Shown: positions 41,379 through 50,235 of the stretch, in pieces
Numbering within the stretch: position 1 is the first letter of the stretch
Layout: each line of letters begins with the position of its first letter
DNA from: Martelella lutilitoris
GTDB lineage: Bacteria; Pseudomonadota; Alphaproteobacteria; Rhizobiales; Rhizobiaceae
DNA: 64,000 nucleotides
Reading direction: 5' to 3'
Assembly: GCF_005924265.1 (NCBI RefSeq)
Contig: NZ_VCLB01000006.1
Coordinates: forward strand, 62,001 to 126,000
Made by a program: the position numbers and the translations under genes
Notes under the pieces: model-generated
Seen by the model: the letters and a program-made list of their open reading frames with translations, nothing else
The model's database searches: none
Told to the model about the DNA's origin: nothing

Positions 41379-41933
41379 ATGACCGATACCCGTACACGTC
41401 TGGTGGAGGCCGCCGCGGCGCTGCTCGACAAGGGAGGCCCGGCGGCGGTGACGCTGCGCGCGGTCGCCGGCACGGTGGGCCTTTCCCACAATGCGCCCTA
41501 CCGGCATTTCAAGGACAAGGACATGCTGCTGGCCGCCATCGCCGAGCGTGAGCTTGTTCAGTCGCGGAAAAAATGGCAGGCGGTCTTCGACGGCAGGATG
41601 TCTCTGATCAACGCCCTTCGCGCGCATGTCAGATGGGCCATAGAATGGCCGGAGCGCTTCCGCCTGACCTATGGACCATGGCCCGCCGAGGTGAGGGCCG
41701 CGCTGACGGCCGGGACCGACGCCAAGCTCGCGTTCGTCGCAGCGGTCGAAGCCGCCCAAGCGCGCGGCGAGTTGCCGCCCAGCGAACCCGAGCGCCTTGC
41801 ACGCCTCCTTCTGGCAACCGCGAATGGAGCCGCCACCCAGTCTCTGAACGGCCACCTGGCGCGCGGCGGAAAATGGGACGGTGACGCCGAGGATGTGGTT
41901 GCCGACCTCTTGGACTTTCTCAACCGCGACTGA
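41379..41933 (+). CDS. TetR-family transcriptional regulator
   Basis: 184 residues from ATG 41379, which has GAGGA upstream. The N-terminal helix-turn-helix (about residues 5-50) has Leu-Arg-Ala-Val-Ala-Gly-Thr-Val-Gly-Leu-Ser-His-Asn-Ala-Pro-Tyr-Arg-His-Phe. The ligand-binding C-terminal domain carries a WHG-type motif, with Phe-Arg-Leu-Thr-Tyr near residue 88. It likely represses itself and the divergent SDR gene through the paired palindromes. The decayed MFS gene may once have been a third target. Confidence 0.92.
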   Translation: MTDTRTRLVEAAAALLDKGGPAAVTLRAVAGTVGLSHNAPYRHFKDKDMLLAAIAERELVQSRKKWQAVFDGRMSLINALRAHVRWAIEWPERFRLTYGPWPAEVRAALTAGTDAKLAFVAAVEAAQARGELPPSEPERLARLLLATANGAATQSLNGHLARGGKWDGDAEDVVADLLDFLNRD

Positions 41934-42103
41934 GCCGCGCTATTCTGCCGAACGCGGCCTGACCGCAATATTCCTGTCGCCGGACAAGCGAATTGGGTTG
42001 CAAGATTTCAATTTCTGGCGTTTTTCGGCCTGTATTGGACCAAAGGCATGTTGCGTGGCCTTGACAACTTCCATTAAGGAGGTCGGACGGTTTGGAGGCC
42101 CCA

Positions 42104-42682
42104 ATGAAACCACTGATAACAATAAGCCGAACCATCGACAGGCTGAATGAATTCATCGGACATTCGGTGTCCTGGCTGCTCCTCGTGGCAGTCCTCGTCA
42201 GCGCCGGCAATGCGGTAAGCCGAAAGCTCTTCTCGCTTTCGTCCAATGCCATGCTGGAACTGCAATGGTATCTGTACGGCGCCGTCTTCATGCTGGCGGC
42301 TGCCTATGCGCTGTTGAAGAACGAGCACATCCGCATCGACATTCTCTCGTCGTCGTGGAGCAAGCGCACCCGCGACTGGATCGACCTGATCCTGCACACG
42401 ATCTTCCTCGTGCCCTTTGCCGGCATGATGATCTATCTGGCATGGCCGTGGTTCTGGCGCTCCTTTGCAAGCGGCGAACACTCGACCAATGCCGGCGGGC
42501 TGATCCTCTGGCCGGCGAAATCCTTCATTCTGATCGGCTTCATCCTGCTTCTGCTGCAGGCCTTTTCGGAAATCATCAAGCGCGCGGCCGTTCTCTCCGG
42601 ACATCTCAAGGAAGACGATGCGCTTTATTCGGACGCCGGCAATGCCGCCCATATGATGACCGAGGATATGCCGAATGATTAA
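42104..42682 (+). CDS. TRAP transporter small permease (DctQ type)
   Basis: 192 residues and four predicted helices, the DctQ layout. Met-Leu-Glu-Leu-Gln-Trp-Tyr-Leu-Tyr-Gly-Ala-Val-Phe and Asn-Glu-His-Ile-Arg-Ile-Asp are conserved DctQ segments. ATG 42104 is chosen because GGAGG lies six bases upstream. It overlaps the large permease gene by 8 bases. The pair, with the DctP-type protein encoded nearby, forms a secondary importer driven by an ion gradient. Confidence 0.92.
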   Translation: MKPLITISRTIDRLNEFIGHSVSWLLLVAVLVSAGNAVSRKLFSLSSNAMLELQWYLYGAVFMLAAAYALLKNEHIRIDILSSSWSKRTRDWIDLILHTIFLVPFAGMMIYLAWPWFWRSFASGEHSTNAGGLILWPAKSFILIGFILLLLQAFSEIIKRAAVLSGHLKEDDALYSDAGNAAHMMTEDMPND

Positions 42683-44450
42683 CCTGATCGCGCATAATCT
42701 CGCCCCCATCATGTTCATTACCGTGATGGCGATGCTGCTTCTGGGCTATCCCGTCGCCTTCACGCTCGCTGCCGGCGGGCTCGCCTTCTTCGTGCTCGGG
42801 GTCGAGTTTTCCTCGATCTCGCCAGAGATCACTCTGTTCTGGCCGCTGCTGCAATCCCACCCGGATCGCTTCTTCGGCGGCATCATGTCGAACGAGACGC
42901 TGCTGGCGGTGCCATTCTTCACCTTCATGGGGATCATCCTCGAGCGTTCGCGCATGGCAGAGGACCTGCTGGACACGATCGGCCAGCTGTTCGGCCCGGT
43001 GCGCGGCGGCGTCGCCTATGCCGTGGTGCTCGTCGGCGCGCTTCTTGGCGCGACCACCGGCGTTGTGGCCGCCTCGGTGATGGCCATGGGCCTGATCTCG
43101 CTGCCGGTCATGCTGCGCTACAGCTATGACCGCTCGTTTGCCACCGGCACGATCGCCGCGTCGGGCACGCTGGCGCAGATCGTCCCGCCCTCGCTCGTGC
43201 TGATCGTCATGGCCGACCAGCTCGGCCGCTCGGTCGGCGACATGTATGTCGGCGCGCTCTATCCCTCGTTGATGGTGATTGCTGCCTACTGCCTGTACGT
43301 CTTCATCGTGACGATGGTCCGACCCAAGGCAGCCCCCGCCATGCCGACGGCCGCACGCACGCTCGGCAGCGGCGTCATCTCGCTCTTCGTCATGATCGCG
43401 GTGGCTGTCGCACTCTATTTCCTCGGCTACCATGTCCTGTTCACCGGGCTCGGCGATGCCTGGCGGCTTGTGGCGGCCATGGTGTTCGGCGTGGTCATCG
43501 TCTATCTCGTGGCGATCGCCAACGACCGGATGAAGCTCAATCTCCTGTCGCGGCTCAGCCAGCAGGTGATCATCGTCCTGGTTCCGCCGCTCGCGCTGAT
43601 CTTCCTCGTGCTCGGCACGATCTTCCTCGGCATTGCGACGCCGACGGAAGGCGGCGCCATGGGCGCGACCGGCGCGCTCATCCTGGCGCTCGCCAAGGGT
43701 CGGCTCGACCTGAAGTCCCTGAAGAACGCACTCGACAGCACGACCAAGCTTTCCGCCTTCGTGATGATGATTCTGATGGGCGCGCGCGTCTTCAGCCTCA
43801 CCTTCTACGGCATCAATGGCAATGTCTGGATCGAGGAGCTGCTGACGGGCCTGCCGGGCGGCGAATACGGCTTCCTGATCGTCGTCACCATCATCGTCTT
43901 CATTCTTGGCTGCTTCCTCGACTTTTTCGAGATCGCCTTCATCATGGTGCCGCTTCTGGTGGCGCCGGCGCAGGCTCTGGGGATCGACCTGATCTGGTTC
44001 GGCATCATTTTGGGTCTCAACCTGCAGACCTCGTTCCTGACGCCGCCCTTCGGCTTCTCGCTGTTCTACCTGCGCTCCGTCACACCGGCCGGCGAGTGGA
44101 CCGACAAGGGCACGGGGCGGATCATGCAAGGCGTGCGGACACTGCAGATCTACAAGGGCATCATCCCCTATATCGTGATCCAGTTCCTCGCCATCATGGC
44201 GGTGATCTTCTTCCCGAAACTCGTCACCCACTACAAGGACGAGATCGTTACCGTCGATCCCGATTCGGTGACAATCGAGATGCCCTCCTTTGGCGGCAGC
44301 GTCGACGATCCGTTCAATCTCGATTTCGGCGGCGGTGACGGCGGCGCGAGCGATCCTTTCGCGCTCCCGGACTTCGGCGATAATCCGGACGGCGGCTCGA
44401 ACGGCGACAGCCTCAATCTCGACGATCCGCCCAGCCTTAACTTCAACTGA
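42675..44450 (+). CDS. TRAP transporter large permease (DctM type) with acidic Gly/Asp-rich tail
   Basis: 591 residues, longer than the usual 430, in the size class of the large DctM subfamily. About 13-14 helices are visible, with Pro-Pro-Ser-Leu-Val-Leu-Ile and Thr-Pro-Thr-Glu-Gly-Gly-Ala-Met-Gly, both family hallmarks. The last 50 or so residues are unlike a transporter. They are rich in Asp, Gly, Ser, Asn and Phe and repeat Asp-Pro-Phe-x-Leu and Asp-Phe-Gly. The tail is in frame, with ordinary codon use, and ends just before a terminator. It probably imports a carboxylate or 2-oxo acid. Confidence 0.92.
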   Translation: MINLIAHNLAPIMFITVMAMLLLGYPVAFTLAAGGLAFFVLGVEFSSISPEITLFWPLLQSHPDRFFGGIMSNETLLAVPFFTFMGIILERSRMAEDLLDTIGQLFGPVRGGVAYAVVLVGALLGATTGVVAASVMAMGLISLPVMLRYSYDRSFATGTIAASGTLAQIVPPSLVLIVMADQLGRSVGDMYVGALYPSLMVIAAYCLYVFIVTMVRPKAAPAMPTAARTLGSGVISLFVMIAVAVALYFLGYHVLFTGLGDAWRLVAAMVFGVVIVYLVAIANDRMKLNLLSRLSQQVIIVLVPPLALIFLVLGTIFLGIATPTEGGAMGATGALILALAKGRLDLKSLKNALDSTTKLSAFVMMILMGARVFSLTFYGINGNVWIEELLTGLPGGEYGFLIVVTIIVFILGCFLDFFEIAFIMVPLLVAPAQALGIDLIWFGIILGLNLQTSFLTPPFGFSLFYLRSVTPAGEWTDKGTGRIMQGVRTLQIYKGIIPYIVIQFLAIMAVIFFPKLVTHYKDEIVTVDPDSVTIEMPSFGGSVDDPFNLDFGGGDGGASDPFALPDFGDNPDGGSNGDSLNLDDPPSLNFN

Positions 44451-44475
44451 AGCACACCTCTCGCGCGACACACGA

Positions 44476-44516
44476 GACCCCGGAAGCGACTGCTTCCGGG
44501 GTCTTGTCATTTTTTT
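44476..44516 (+). terminator. Rho-independent terminator of the dctQM genes
   Basis: Perfect stem GACCCCGGAAGC (44476-44487) with GCTTCCGGGGTC (44492-44503), loop GACT, followed by TTGTCAT and a run of T. It lies 25 bases after the DctM stop. Confidence 0.88.
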
Positions 44517-44563
44517 GAGGGACATTTCGACCACAACGCTGCCAACGCCCCAGCCCCGCACCG

Positions 44564-44684
44564 CCGTCATCCCGGCCTTGAGCCGGGATCCAGGGCCGCA
44601 GGGCAAAGACTCAACAATCAGCAACGCAGCCTGCGATGGCCTTGCCATACGGCCCTGGATGCCGGGATGAACCCGGCATGACGG
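44564..44684. repeat. Paired-hairpin intergenic repeat, copy 6
   Basis: Left hairpin ATCCCGGC-CTTGA-GCCGGGAT after CCGTC; right part GGATGCCGGG-ATGAA-CCCGGCATGACGG. It lies between the two terminators of the convergent dctM and dctP genes. The whole 44451-44782 gap is thus terminator, repeat, terminator. Confidence 0.82.
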
Positions 44685-44721
44685 AAATGCAGGGGATCAG
44701 CAAAATCAGTTCCGCCAATGC

Positions 44722-44755
44722 GAAAGCCCCGGAAGCGATCGCTTCCGGGGCTTTC
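44722..44755 (-). terminator. Hairpin terminator after the dctP gene
   Basis: A perfect 34-bp palindrome with arms beginning GAAAGCCCCGGAAGC (44722-44736) around GATC. The stem core CCCCGGAAGC is identical to that of the opposite terminator at 44476. No long T run follows on the minus strand. Confidence 0.65.
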
Positions 44756-44782
44756 GATTGCACAAAGAAAACTTCTGTCAGA

Positions 44783-45985
<1,203 letters not shown>

Positions 45986-46174
45986 TCAACTCTCGCCAGC
46001 AGGCGGACGGGACTTTTCTGCCTCTAAACCGGGGCCGATACGACCAATGTCTAATGTCCCCGATCGTCGGGCGTTATCGTCCGATCACAATTTGCCATGG
46101 GCAGACGGAACGGATTCGTTTGACAGATACCATCCAAGGCGACATCACTGCGAAAAACAAACGCCGGAGCCTTC

Positions 46175-46948
46175 ATGTCAAAACCGATCGTCGCCGTTCC
46201 CGCCGATACCTGTTTTTTCCGCGAGACCACCTGGCATGCCGCGCAGCAGCAATATGTCGGCGCGGCGCTGGATGTCGCCGGCGCGATGAGCTTCATCATT
46301 CCCGCACTCGGCGCGGCGCAGGATATCGACGCCATGCTCGACCGGGTCGACGGGGTGATGATCACCGGCTCGCGCTCCAATGTGGCCCCGGCGCTCTACG
46401 GCAAGACGGAGGAGGAACGCGACGGCCCCTTCGATCCCGGCCGCGATGCCACGACACTGCCGATGATCCGCCGCGCGATCGAGCGCGGCATGCCGCTTCT
46501 GTGCATCTGCCGCGGCATCCAGGAGCTCAATGTCGCCCTTGGCGGCACGCTGGTGAGCGAGGTGCACGAGCTCGAAGGCCGCATTGACCACCGCCAGCCG
46601 CCCGAAGGCGACCGCGACGCGCTGTTCGTCATTCGCCAGCCGGTGCGTGTGAAGGAAGGCACCTGCCTTGCCGATATTCTCGGGCCCGGCGAGGTGAAGG
46701 TGAATTCCCTGCACCGCCAGGCGATCGGCGACGTCGCGCCGGGTCTTGCCGTCGAGGCCATCGCGCCCGACGGCACGGTGGAAGCGGTTTCCGTCATCAG
46801 CGCTAAGAATTTCGCCGTCGGCGTCCAGTGGCATCCGGAATACTGGGCGAAGACCGACGAGACCTCGCGCAGACTGTTTGCGGCCTTCGGCGACGCCGTT
46901 CGGGCTTATGCCCGGCCGAAGGACCGGGTCGGCGCTGCCACTCAGTAA
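46175..46948 (+). CDS. Gamma-glutamyl-gamma-aminobutyrate hydrolase-like (class I glutamine amidotransferase fold, peptidase C26)
   Basis: 257 residues, close to E. coli PuuD. The nucleophile is Cys112 in Cys-Ile-Cys-Arg-Gly-Ile-Gln-Glu-Leu-Asn. The His-Glu pair is in Gly-Val-Gln-Trp-His-Pro-Glu-Tyr-Trp. PuuD releases GABA from gamma-glutamyl-GABA in putrescine breakdown, but no other puu gene is nearby. The 273 bases upstream (45902-46174) hold its promoter and no other gene I can support. Its last 7 bases overlap the convergent DUF4336 gene. Confidence 0.87.
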   Translation: MSKPIVAVPADTCFFRETTWHAAQQQYVGAALDVAGAMSFIIPALGAAQDIDAMLDRVDGVMITGSRSNVAPALYGKTEEERDGPFDPGRDATTLPMIRRAIERGMPLLCICRGIQELNVALGGTLVSEVHELEGRIDHRQPPEGDRDALFVIRQPVRVKEGTCLADILGPGEVKVNSLHRQAIGDVAPGLAVEAIAPDGTVEAVSVISAKNFAVGVQWHPEYWAKTDETSRRLFAAFGDAVRAYARPKDRVGAATQ

Positions 46949-47634
46949 AGCCAGGCAAAAGCGCGCTTCAGAAACGCCTGCCCATCCCGCCGCACCGGCG
47001 CGCCGTGGGCGAACAGCACCTGTACCGTCGGCCATTGCAATATCCGCCCTACCTTTTCCCGCGTAGCGGCGCGATCGCTAAAGGCGACGCGAAATTTGCG
47101 AGGCACTGCGGGTTCCGCGCCCTGCATGGCGTCGAGCCGGGCGACGGCACCGCGCCATCCCGAGAACCAACTGCGTTCGAAATGCTGGATCAGGTCTGTG
47201 AAGATCGCCGTCCCGCTGTCAGGGTGGAAGAACACGACCTCCGTCATGATCCGGTTGCCGTCAACCACGACGCGCTCGATCTCTCCCGACCATTGCGCAA
47301 CCACAGCTTCATCCTCGAGAAACCCGGCGAAGGCGATGTCGCTGCGCTTTTGAGCAAGCGCGCGCGGACCAAATATATCGGCTGCGGGAAAGGACTCGGC
47401 CCATTCCTGCAGGAAAAGGTGGTGGAGCGTATTGGGCGCGACAATGAAGCGCGGCGCGCCGAGCGACGTGACCGCCCCGACCAGCGCAGGAGAGGCTGCA
47501 ACCGGCGACCAGATCACCAGTCCGCCGTCCTTAAGGCGGATTACAGCCATCCGCGTGGGATAGCGAAAGCCCATATTCGCCGTGACGACCGGACCGTCCG
47601 AAATCCACAGACTGGGGCCGAATTCCTTAAACAT
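46942..47634 (-). CDS. DUF4336 domain protein (metallo-beta-lactamase-like fold)
   Basis: 230 residues from ATG 47634, which has AAGGG upstream. The sequence follows the DUF4336 pattern: Leu-Trp-Ile-Ser-Asp-Gly-Pro near the start, Thr-Arg-Met-Ala-Val-Ile-Arg-Leu, Asn-Thr-Leu-His-His-Leu-Phe, and His-Pro-Asp-Ser-Gly-Thr-Ala-Ile-Phe-Thr-Asp. The region resembles a metallo-beta-lactamase fold but lacks the full HxHxDH motif. Function unknown. It is divergent from a TetR gene over a 50-base space that contains a palindrome. Confidence 0.8.
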   Translation of the reverse strand: MFKEFGPSLWISDGPVVTANMGFRYPTRMAVIRLKDGGLVIWSPVAASPALVGAVTSLGAPRFIVAPNTLHHLFLQEWAESFPAADIFGPRALAQKRSDIAFAGFLEDEAVVAQWSGEIERVVVDGNRIMTEVVFFHPDSGTAIFTDLIQHFERSWFSGWRGAVARLDAMQGAEPAVPRKFRVAFSDRAATREKVGRILQWPTVQVLFAHGAPVRRDGQAFLKRAFAWLY

Positions 47635-47649
47635 CAGAGACAACCCTTA

Positions 47650-47665
47650 TTTACACACGTGTAAA
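47650..47665. promoter_or_regulatory. Palindrome in the DUF4336/TetR divergent promoter (candidate operator)
   Basis: TTTACAC-AC-GTGTAAA has perfect 7-bp arms. A further half-site TGTGTAAA lies at 47677-47684, directly before the TetR start codon. Binding there would block both genes. Confidence 0.65.
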
Positions 47666-47684
47666 AATATATGATTGTGTAAAA

Positions 47685-48254
47685 ATGGCAAGAACACCAC
47701 GCAAAGAGCGCTCTCGTTTATCGATTCTCTCTTCCGCCGAGGAAATGTTTCGACGCAAGGGCTTTTCCGCGACCACGATGGAGGAGATCGCGGAAGGGGC
47801 GGGGCTGACGCGCAAGACGGCTTACAATCTGTTTTCTTCCAAAGAGGATATCGCACTCGCGCTCATCGCGCGGGTCGAGGCCGATGACAGCCGCTACCGC
47901 GGCAGGATTGCGGCCGGGGAGGACGCGGCGGTGCTGCTCGCCGCGATCTTCTGCGACAGCGCCGCCTGGTGTCGCGCCAACCCCACCCTTGCGGAACTTG
48001 CGTTGCGGCCCGCGCACCGTCCCGGCCTTGCGCCGCCCGAGGACCGGCCATCGTTTCAGGGGCTGGTGTGCGACGTCGTTGCACTCGGGCAGGATCAGGG
48101 AAAATTCCGTCGTGACGAGGCACCGGAATTCATGGCGCTCATCCTGCTTGCCGTCTTCGGCCAGGCCATGCTGAACGCGCTTGCCGGCGATCCGCTGACC
48201 GAAGAGGGGATCGCTGACATCGTGCGCATCCTCACCGAGGGCATTGGGACCTGA
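47685..48254 (+). CDS. TetR-family transcriptional regulator
   Basis: 189 residues. The N-terminal helix-turn-helix has Phe-Ser-Ala-Thr-Thr-Met-Glu-Glu-Ile-Ala-Glu-Gly-Ala-Gly-Leu-Thr-Arg-Lys-Thr-Ala-Tyr-Asn-Leu-Phe (about residues 27-50). The C-terminal part is the usual variable ligand domain. ATG 47685 immediately follows an operator-like half-site and has no strong Shine-Dalgarno sequence. It is divergent from the DUF4336 gene, its likely target. Confidence 0.9.
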   Translation: MARTPRKERSRLSILSSAEEMFRRKGFSATTMEEIAEGAGLTRKTAYNLFSSKEDIALALIARVEADDSRYRGRIAAGEDAAVLLAAIFCDSAAWCRANPTLAELALRPAHRPGLAPPEDRPSFQGLVCDVVALGQDQGKFRRDEAPEFMALILLAVFGQAMLNALAGDPLTEEGIADIVRILTEGIGT

Positions 48255-48270
48255 CGGCAAGGTGAAGCCT

Positions 48271-48705
48271 TCACCGGCGCCTTGCCGTCATCCGCCGCCC
48301 GTCGCGGATGTTCAACCCCATCAGCGTGATGTTGATCGCGCCGAAGACGAGTTCGAGCGCCTGCACGACATAGAAGGACGCGTCAAACGCGCCTGCCTGC
48401 GCCTTTGAGGCGAGAAACAAAGCGCAGGGGATCAGCACGATAATGCCGTTGATGGCGATGATCGGCATGCGCTTGCGCTTTGCCGCCACAAGCGGCCCAC
48501 GCATTGGCCGCGCCAGGCGGAAGCCGGAAAACCCCGCGAGCGCCAGAAGCGGCACAAGCAACAAGAACCCCCAGGGGATCGATGTCTTGACCAGCGTGAC
48601 GAGCGCCGGCCCCGCAAGCGTTTCCGCGAGAACGGTCGAAAGCCAGAATGCGATGATGAGAGCCAGGGCCAGGCCTCCGGCGACGGGATGCAGGGTCTTC
48701 AGCAT
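48271..48705 (-). CDS. Small four-helix membrane protein of unknown function
   Basis: 144 residues from ATG 48705, which has GGAGC upstream. The longer open frame runs through the operator palindromes and is not plausible. Four hydrophobic segments lie near residues 7-27, 38-60, 76-97 and 106-125, with a basic C-terminus (Arg-Met-Thr-Ala-Arg-Arg-Arg). I do not recognise the family. It is divergent from a MarR gene and separated from it by two palindromes, so it is probably MarR-controlled. Confidence 0.75.
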   Translation of the reverse strand: MLKTLHPVAGGLALALIIAFWLSTVLAETLAGPALVTLVKTSIPWGFLLLVPLLALAGFSGFRLARPMRGPLVAAKRKRMPIIAINGIIVLIPCALFLASKAQAGAFDASFYVVQALELVFGAINITLMGLNIRDGRRMTARRR

Positions 48706-48725
48706 GTCAGTGCTCCATTCTTTAT

Positions 48726-48766
48726 TATATAGCTTGCTATATATAATTGCATAGCTTGCTATGCAA
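48726..48766. promoter_or_regulatory. Two palindromes in the membrane protein/MarR divergent promoter (candidate MarR operators)
   Basis: TATATAGC-TT-GCTATATA (48726-48743) and TTGCATAGC-TT-GCTATGCAA (48747-48766) are both perfect, share the ATAGC-TT-GCTAT core, and have centres 22 bp apart, two turns of DNA. Confidence 0.75.
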
Positions 48767-48781
48767 GTGTTATCGAACATC

Positions 48782-49216
48782 ATGACCTTTTCAAAAGATA
48801 ATTCCGCCGGCTATCTCGCCAACCATATGGCGCGCCTTTTCGAGCGCGGGCTTGCGGCGCGCATTCGCCCGCTCGGCCTGACAACCGGCACATTTCCGGC
48901 ACTTCTGGAATTGTGGGAAAATGACGGGCTGACGCAGAAAGAACTGGTGGAGCGGCTCGACATCGAGCAGGCGACCATGGCCAACACGCTGTCGCGCATG
49001 GAGCGTGACGGATTGATCAAGCGGGAAAGGGACCTTGAGGACGGCCGCGTTCAGCGCATAAGGCTGACGGAACGCGCCCGCGCCCTGCGTGATCCGGCGG
49101 TTGAAGCTGCGACAGCCGAAAACGAAGACGCCCTCTCCGGCCTTTCGGCGGAAGAGAGCGCGCAATTTCTCAGTCTCATGCAGAAGATCATCGCGGCCCG
49201 AAGGCAGCGGTCCTGA
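48782..49216 (+). CDS. MarR-family transcriptional regulator
   Basis: 144 residues from ATG 48782. An in-frame ATG at 48761 lies inside the second palindrome and is less likely; neither has a good ribosome site. The winged helix region has Leu-Thr-Gln-Lys-Glu-Leu-Val-Glu-Arg-Leu-Asp-Ile-Glu-Gln-Ala-Thr-Met-Ala and the wing Glu-Asp-Gly-Arg-Val-Gln-Arg-Ile-Arg-Leu-Thr. The ligand is unknown. It is the candidate repressor of itself and the divergent membrane-protein gene. Confidence 0.9.
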   Translation: MTFSKDNSAGYLANHMARLFERGLAARIRPLGLTTGTFPALLELWENDGLTQKELVERLDIEQATMANTLSRMERDGLIKRERDLEDGRVQRIRLTERARALRDPAVEAATAENEDALSGLSAEESAQFLSLMQKIIAARRQRS

Positions 49217-49218
49217 CG

Positions 49219-50178
49219 TCAGGCTTTCGGCGGGACCGGCGTCTCCGGCACGGGCGTGACAGGGCGGCCTTCGGCAAACCAGCCCTTCAGATTGTCGGCC
49301 ACAAGCTGCGCCATGCCCTGGCGCGTCGGCACGGAAGCGGAAGCGACATGCGGCAGCAGGCTGACATTGTCGAAACCGCGCAGCTTCTCCGGCACGTGCG
49401 GCTCCTCATAGAAGACATCAAGGCCCGCGCCGCCGATCGTTCCGGCCTCGAGCGCTGCGATCAGCGCGTCCTCGTCGACGCTCCAGCCGCGACCGACGTT
49501 GACGAGGATGCCGTCAGGGCCGAGCGCGGACAGGATTTCGGCATTGACCACCTTGTGGGTCTCAGGCGTCTTCGGAACGATGCAGATCAGCGTGTCGACC
49601 GCTTCCGCAAGAGAGGCCAGCGTCGGGTGATAGGCATAGTCAACGCCCTTTTTCGGGCTGCGGGTGTGATAGGAAATATCGACCTTGAACGGCTCCAGCC
49701 GGCTTGCGATCTCAAGCCCGATGCGGCCGAGACCGTAAAGCCCGACCTTGCGCCCCTTCACCGAAAAAGGCGAAAGCGGAAAGCTTCCCTCGGTCTCCCA
49801 TCGCCCTTCGCGTAGATAGCGCTCGGCCGCGTAAAGCCGACGCACGGCATTCAGAAGAAGGGCGATTGCGGTGTCGGCCACCTCGTCGTTCAGCACGTTT
49901 GGGGTATGCGTTACAATGATGCCCCGTTCTGCGGCATGGCTCGTGTCAATGCCGTCATAGCCGACGCCCGGGCAGGCGATGATCTCGAGATTGGGCAGGG
50001 CATCCATCTCTACGCCGGAGAACCCGCCAAAGGCGACGACGGCCCGGATGTCGGCGGCCTTTTCGCCCAGCGCGCCTGGCCCGCCCTCGGGCATGGTCAC
50101 CAGTTCGTAATCGTCCTTCAGCACGCCCTGCACAAAGGGATTGAGGTTCTGCGACAGCATGACGGTTTCTTTGGGCAT
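49219..50178 (-). CDS. D-2-hydroxyacid dehydrogenase (hydroxypyruvate/glyoxylate reductase type)
   Basis: 319 residues. The NAD(P) motif Gly-Leu-Tyr-Gly-Leu-Gly-Arg-Ile-Gly lies near residue 147. The catalytic Arg (Val-Asn-Val-Gly-Arg-Gly), Glu (Phe-Tyr-Glu-Glu-Pro) and His (Leu-Pro-His-Val-Ala-Ser-Ala-Ser) are intact. It reduces 2-oxo acids such as hydroxypyruvate or glyoxylate in the cytoplasm. GGGAGG precedes ATG 50178. It follows the LacI gene on the same strand after 57 bases and is its probable target. Its stop is 2 bases from the convergent MarR stop. Confidence 0.9.
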   Translation of the reverse strand: MPKETVMLSQNLNPFVQGVLKDDYELVTMPEGGPGALGEKAADIRAVVAFGGFSGVEMDALPNLEIIACPGVGYDGIDTSHAAERGIIVTHTPNVLNDEVADTAIALLLNAVRRLYAAERYLREGRWETEGSFPLSPFSVKGRKVGLYGLGRIGLEIASRLEPFKVDISYHTRSPKKGVDYAYHPTLASLAEAVDTLICIVPKTPETHKVVNAEILSALGPDGILVNVGRGWSVDEDALIAALEAGTIGGAGLDVFYEEPHVPEKLRGFDNVSLLPHVASASVPTRQGMAQLVADNLKGWFAEGRPVTPVPETPVPPKA

Positions 50179-50235
50179 GGGGCCTCCCGAAAATGTTCTG
50201 GTTCTGAAATGGACATAGAAACATGTAGCAGAGCG

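Noticed and set aside
42606-44648. 680-codon open frame antisense to the TRAP permease genes
   Set aside because: It crosses a terminator and gene boundaries of the plus strand. Its composition (Asp, His, Arg, Glu) reflects the complement of hydrophobic codons.
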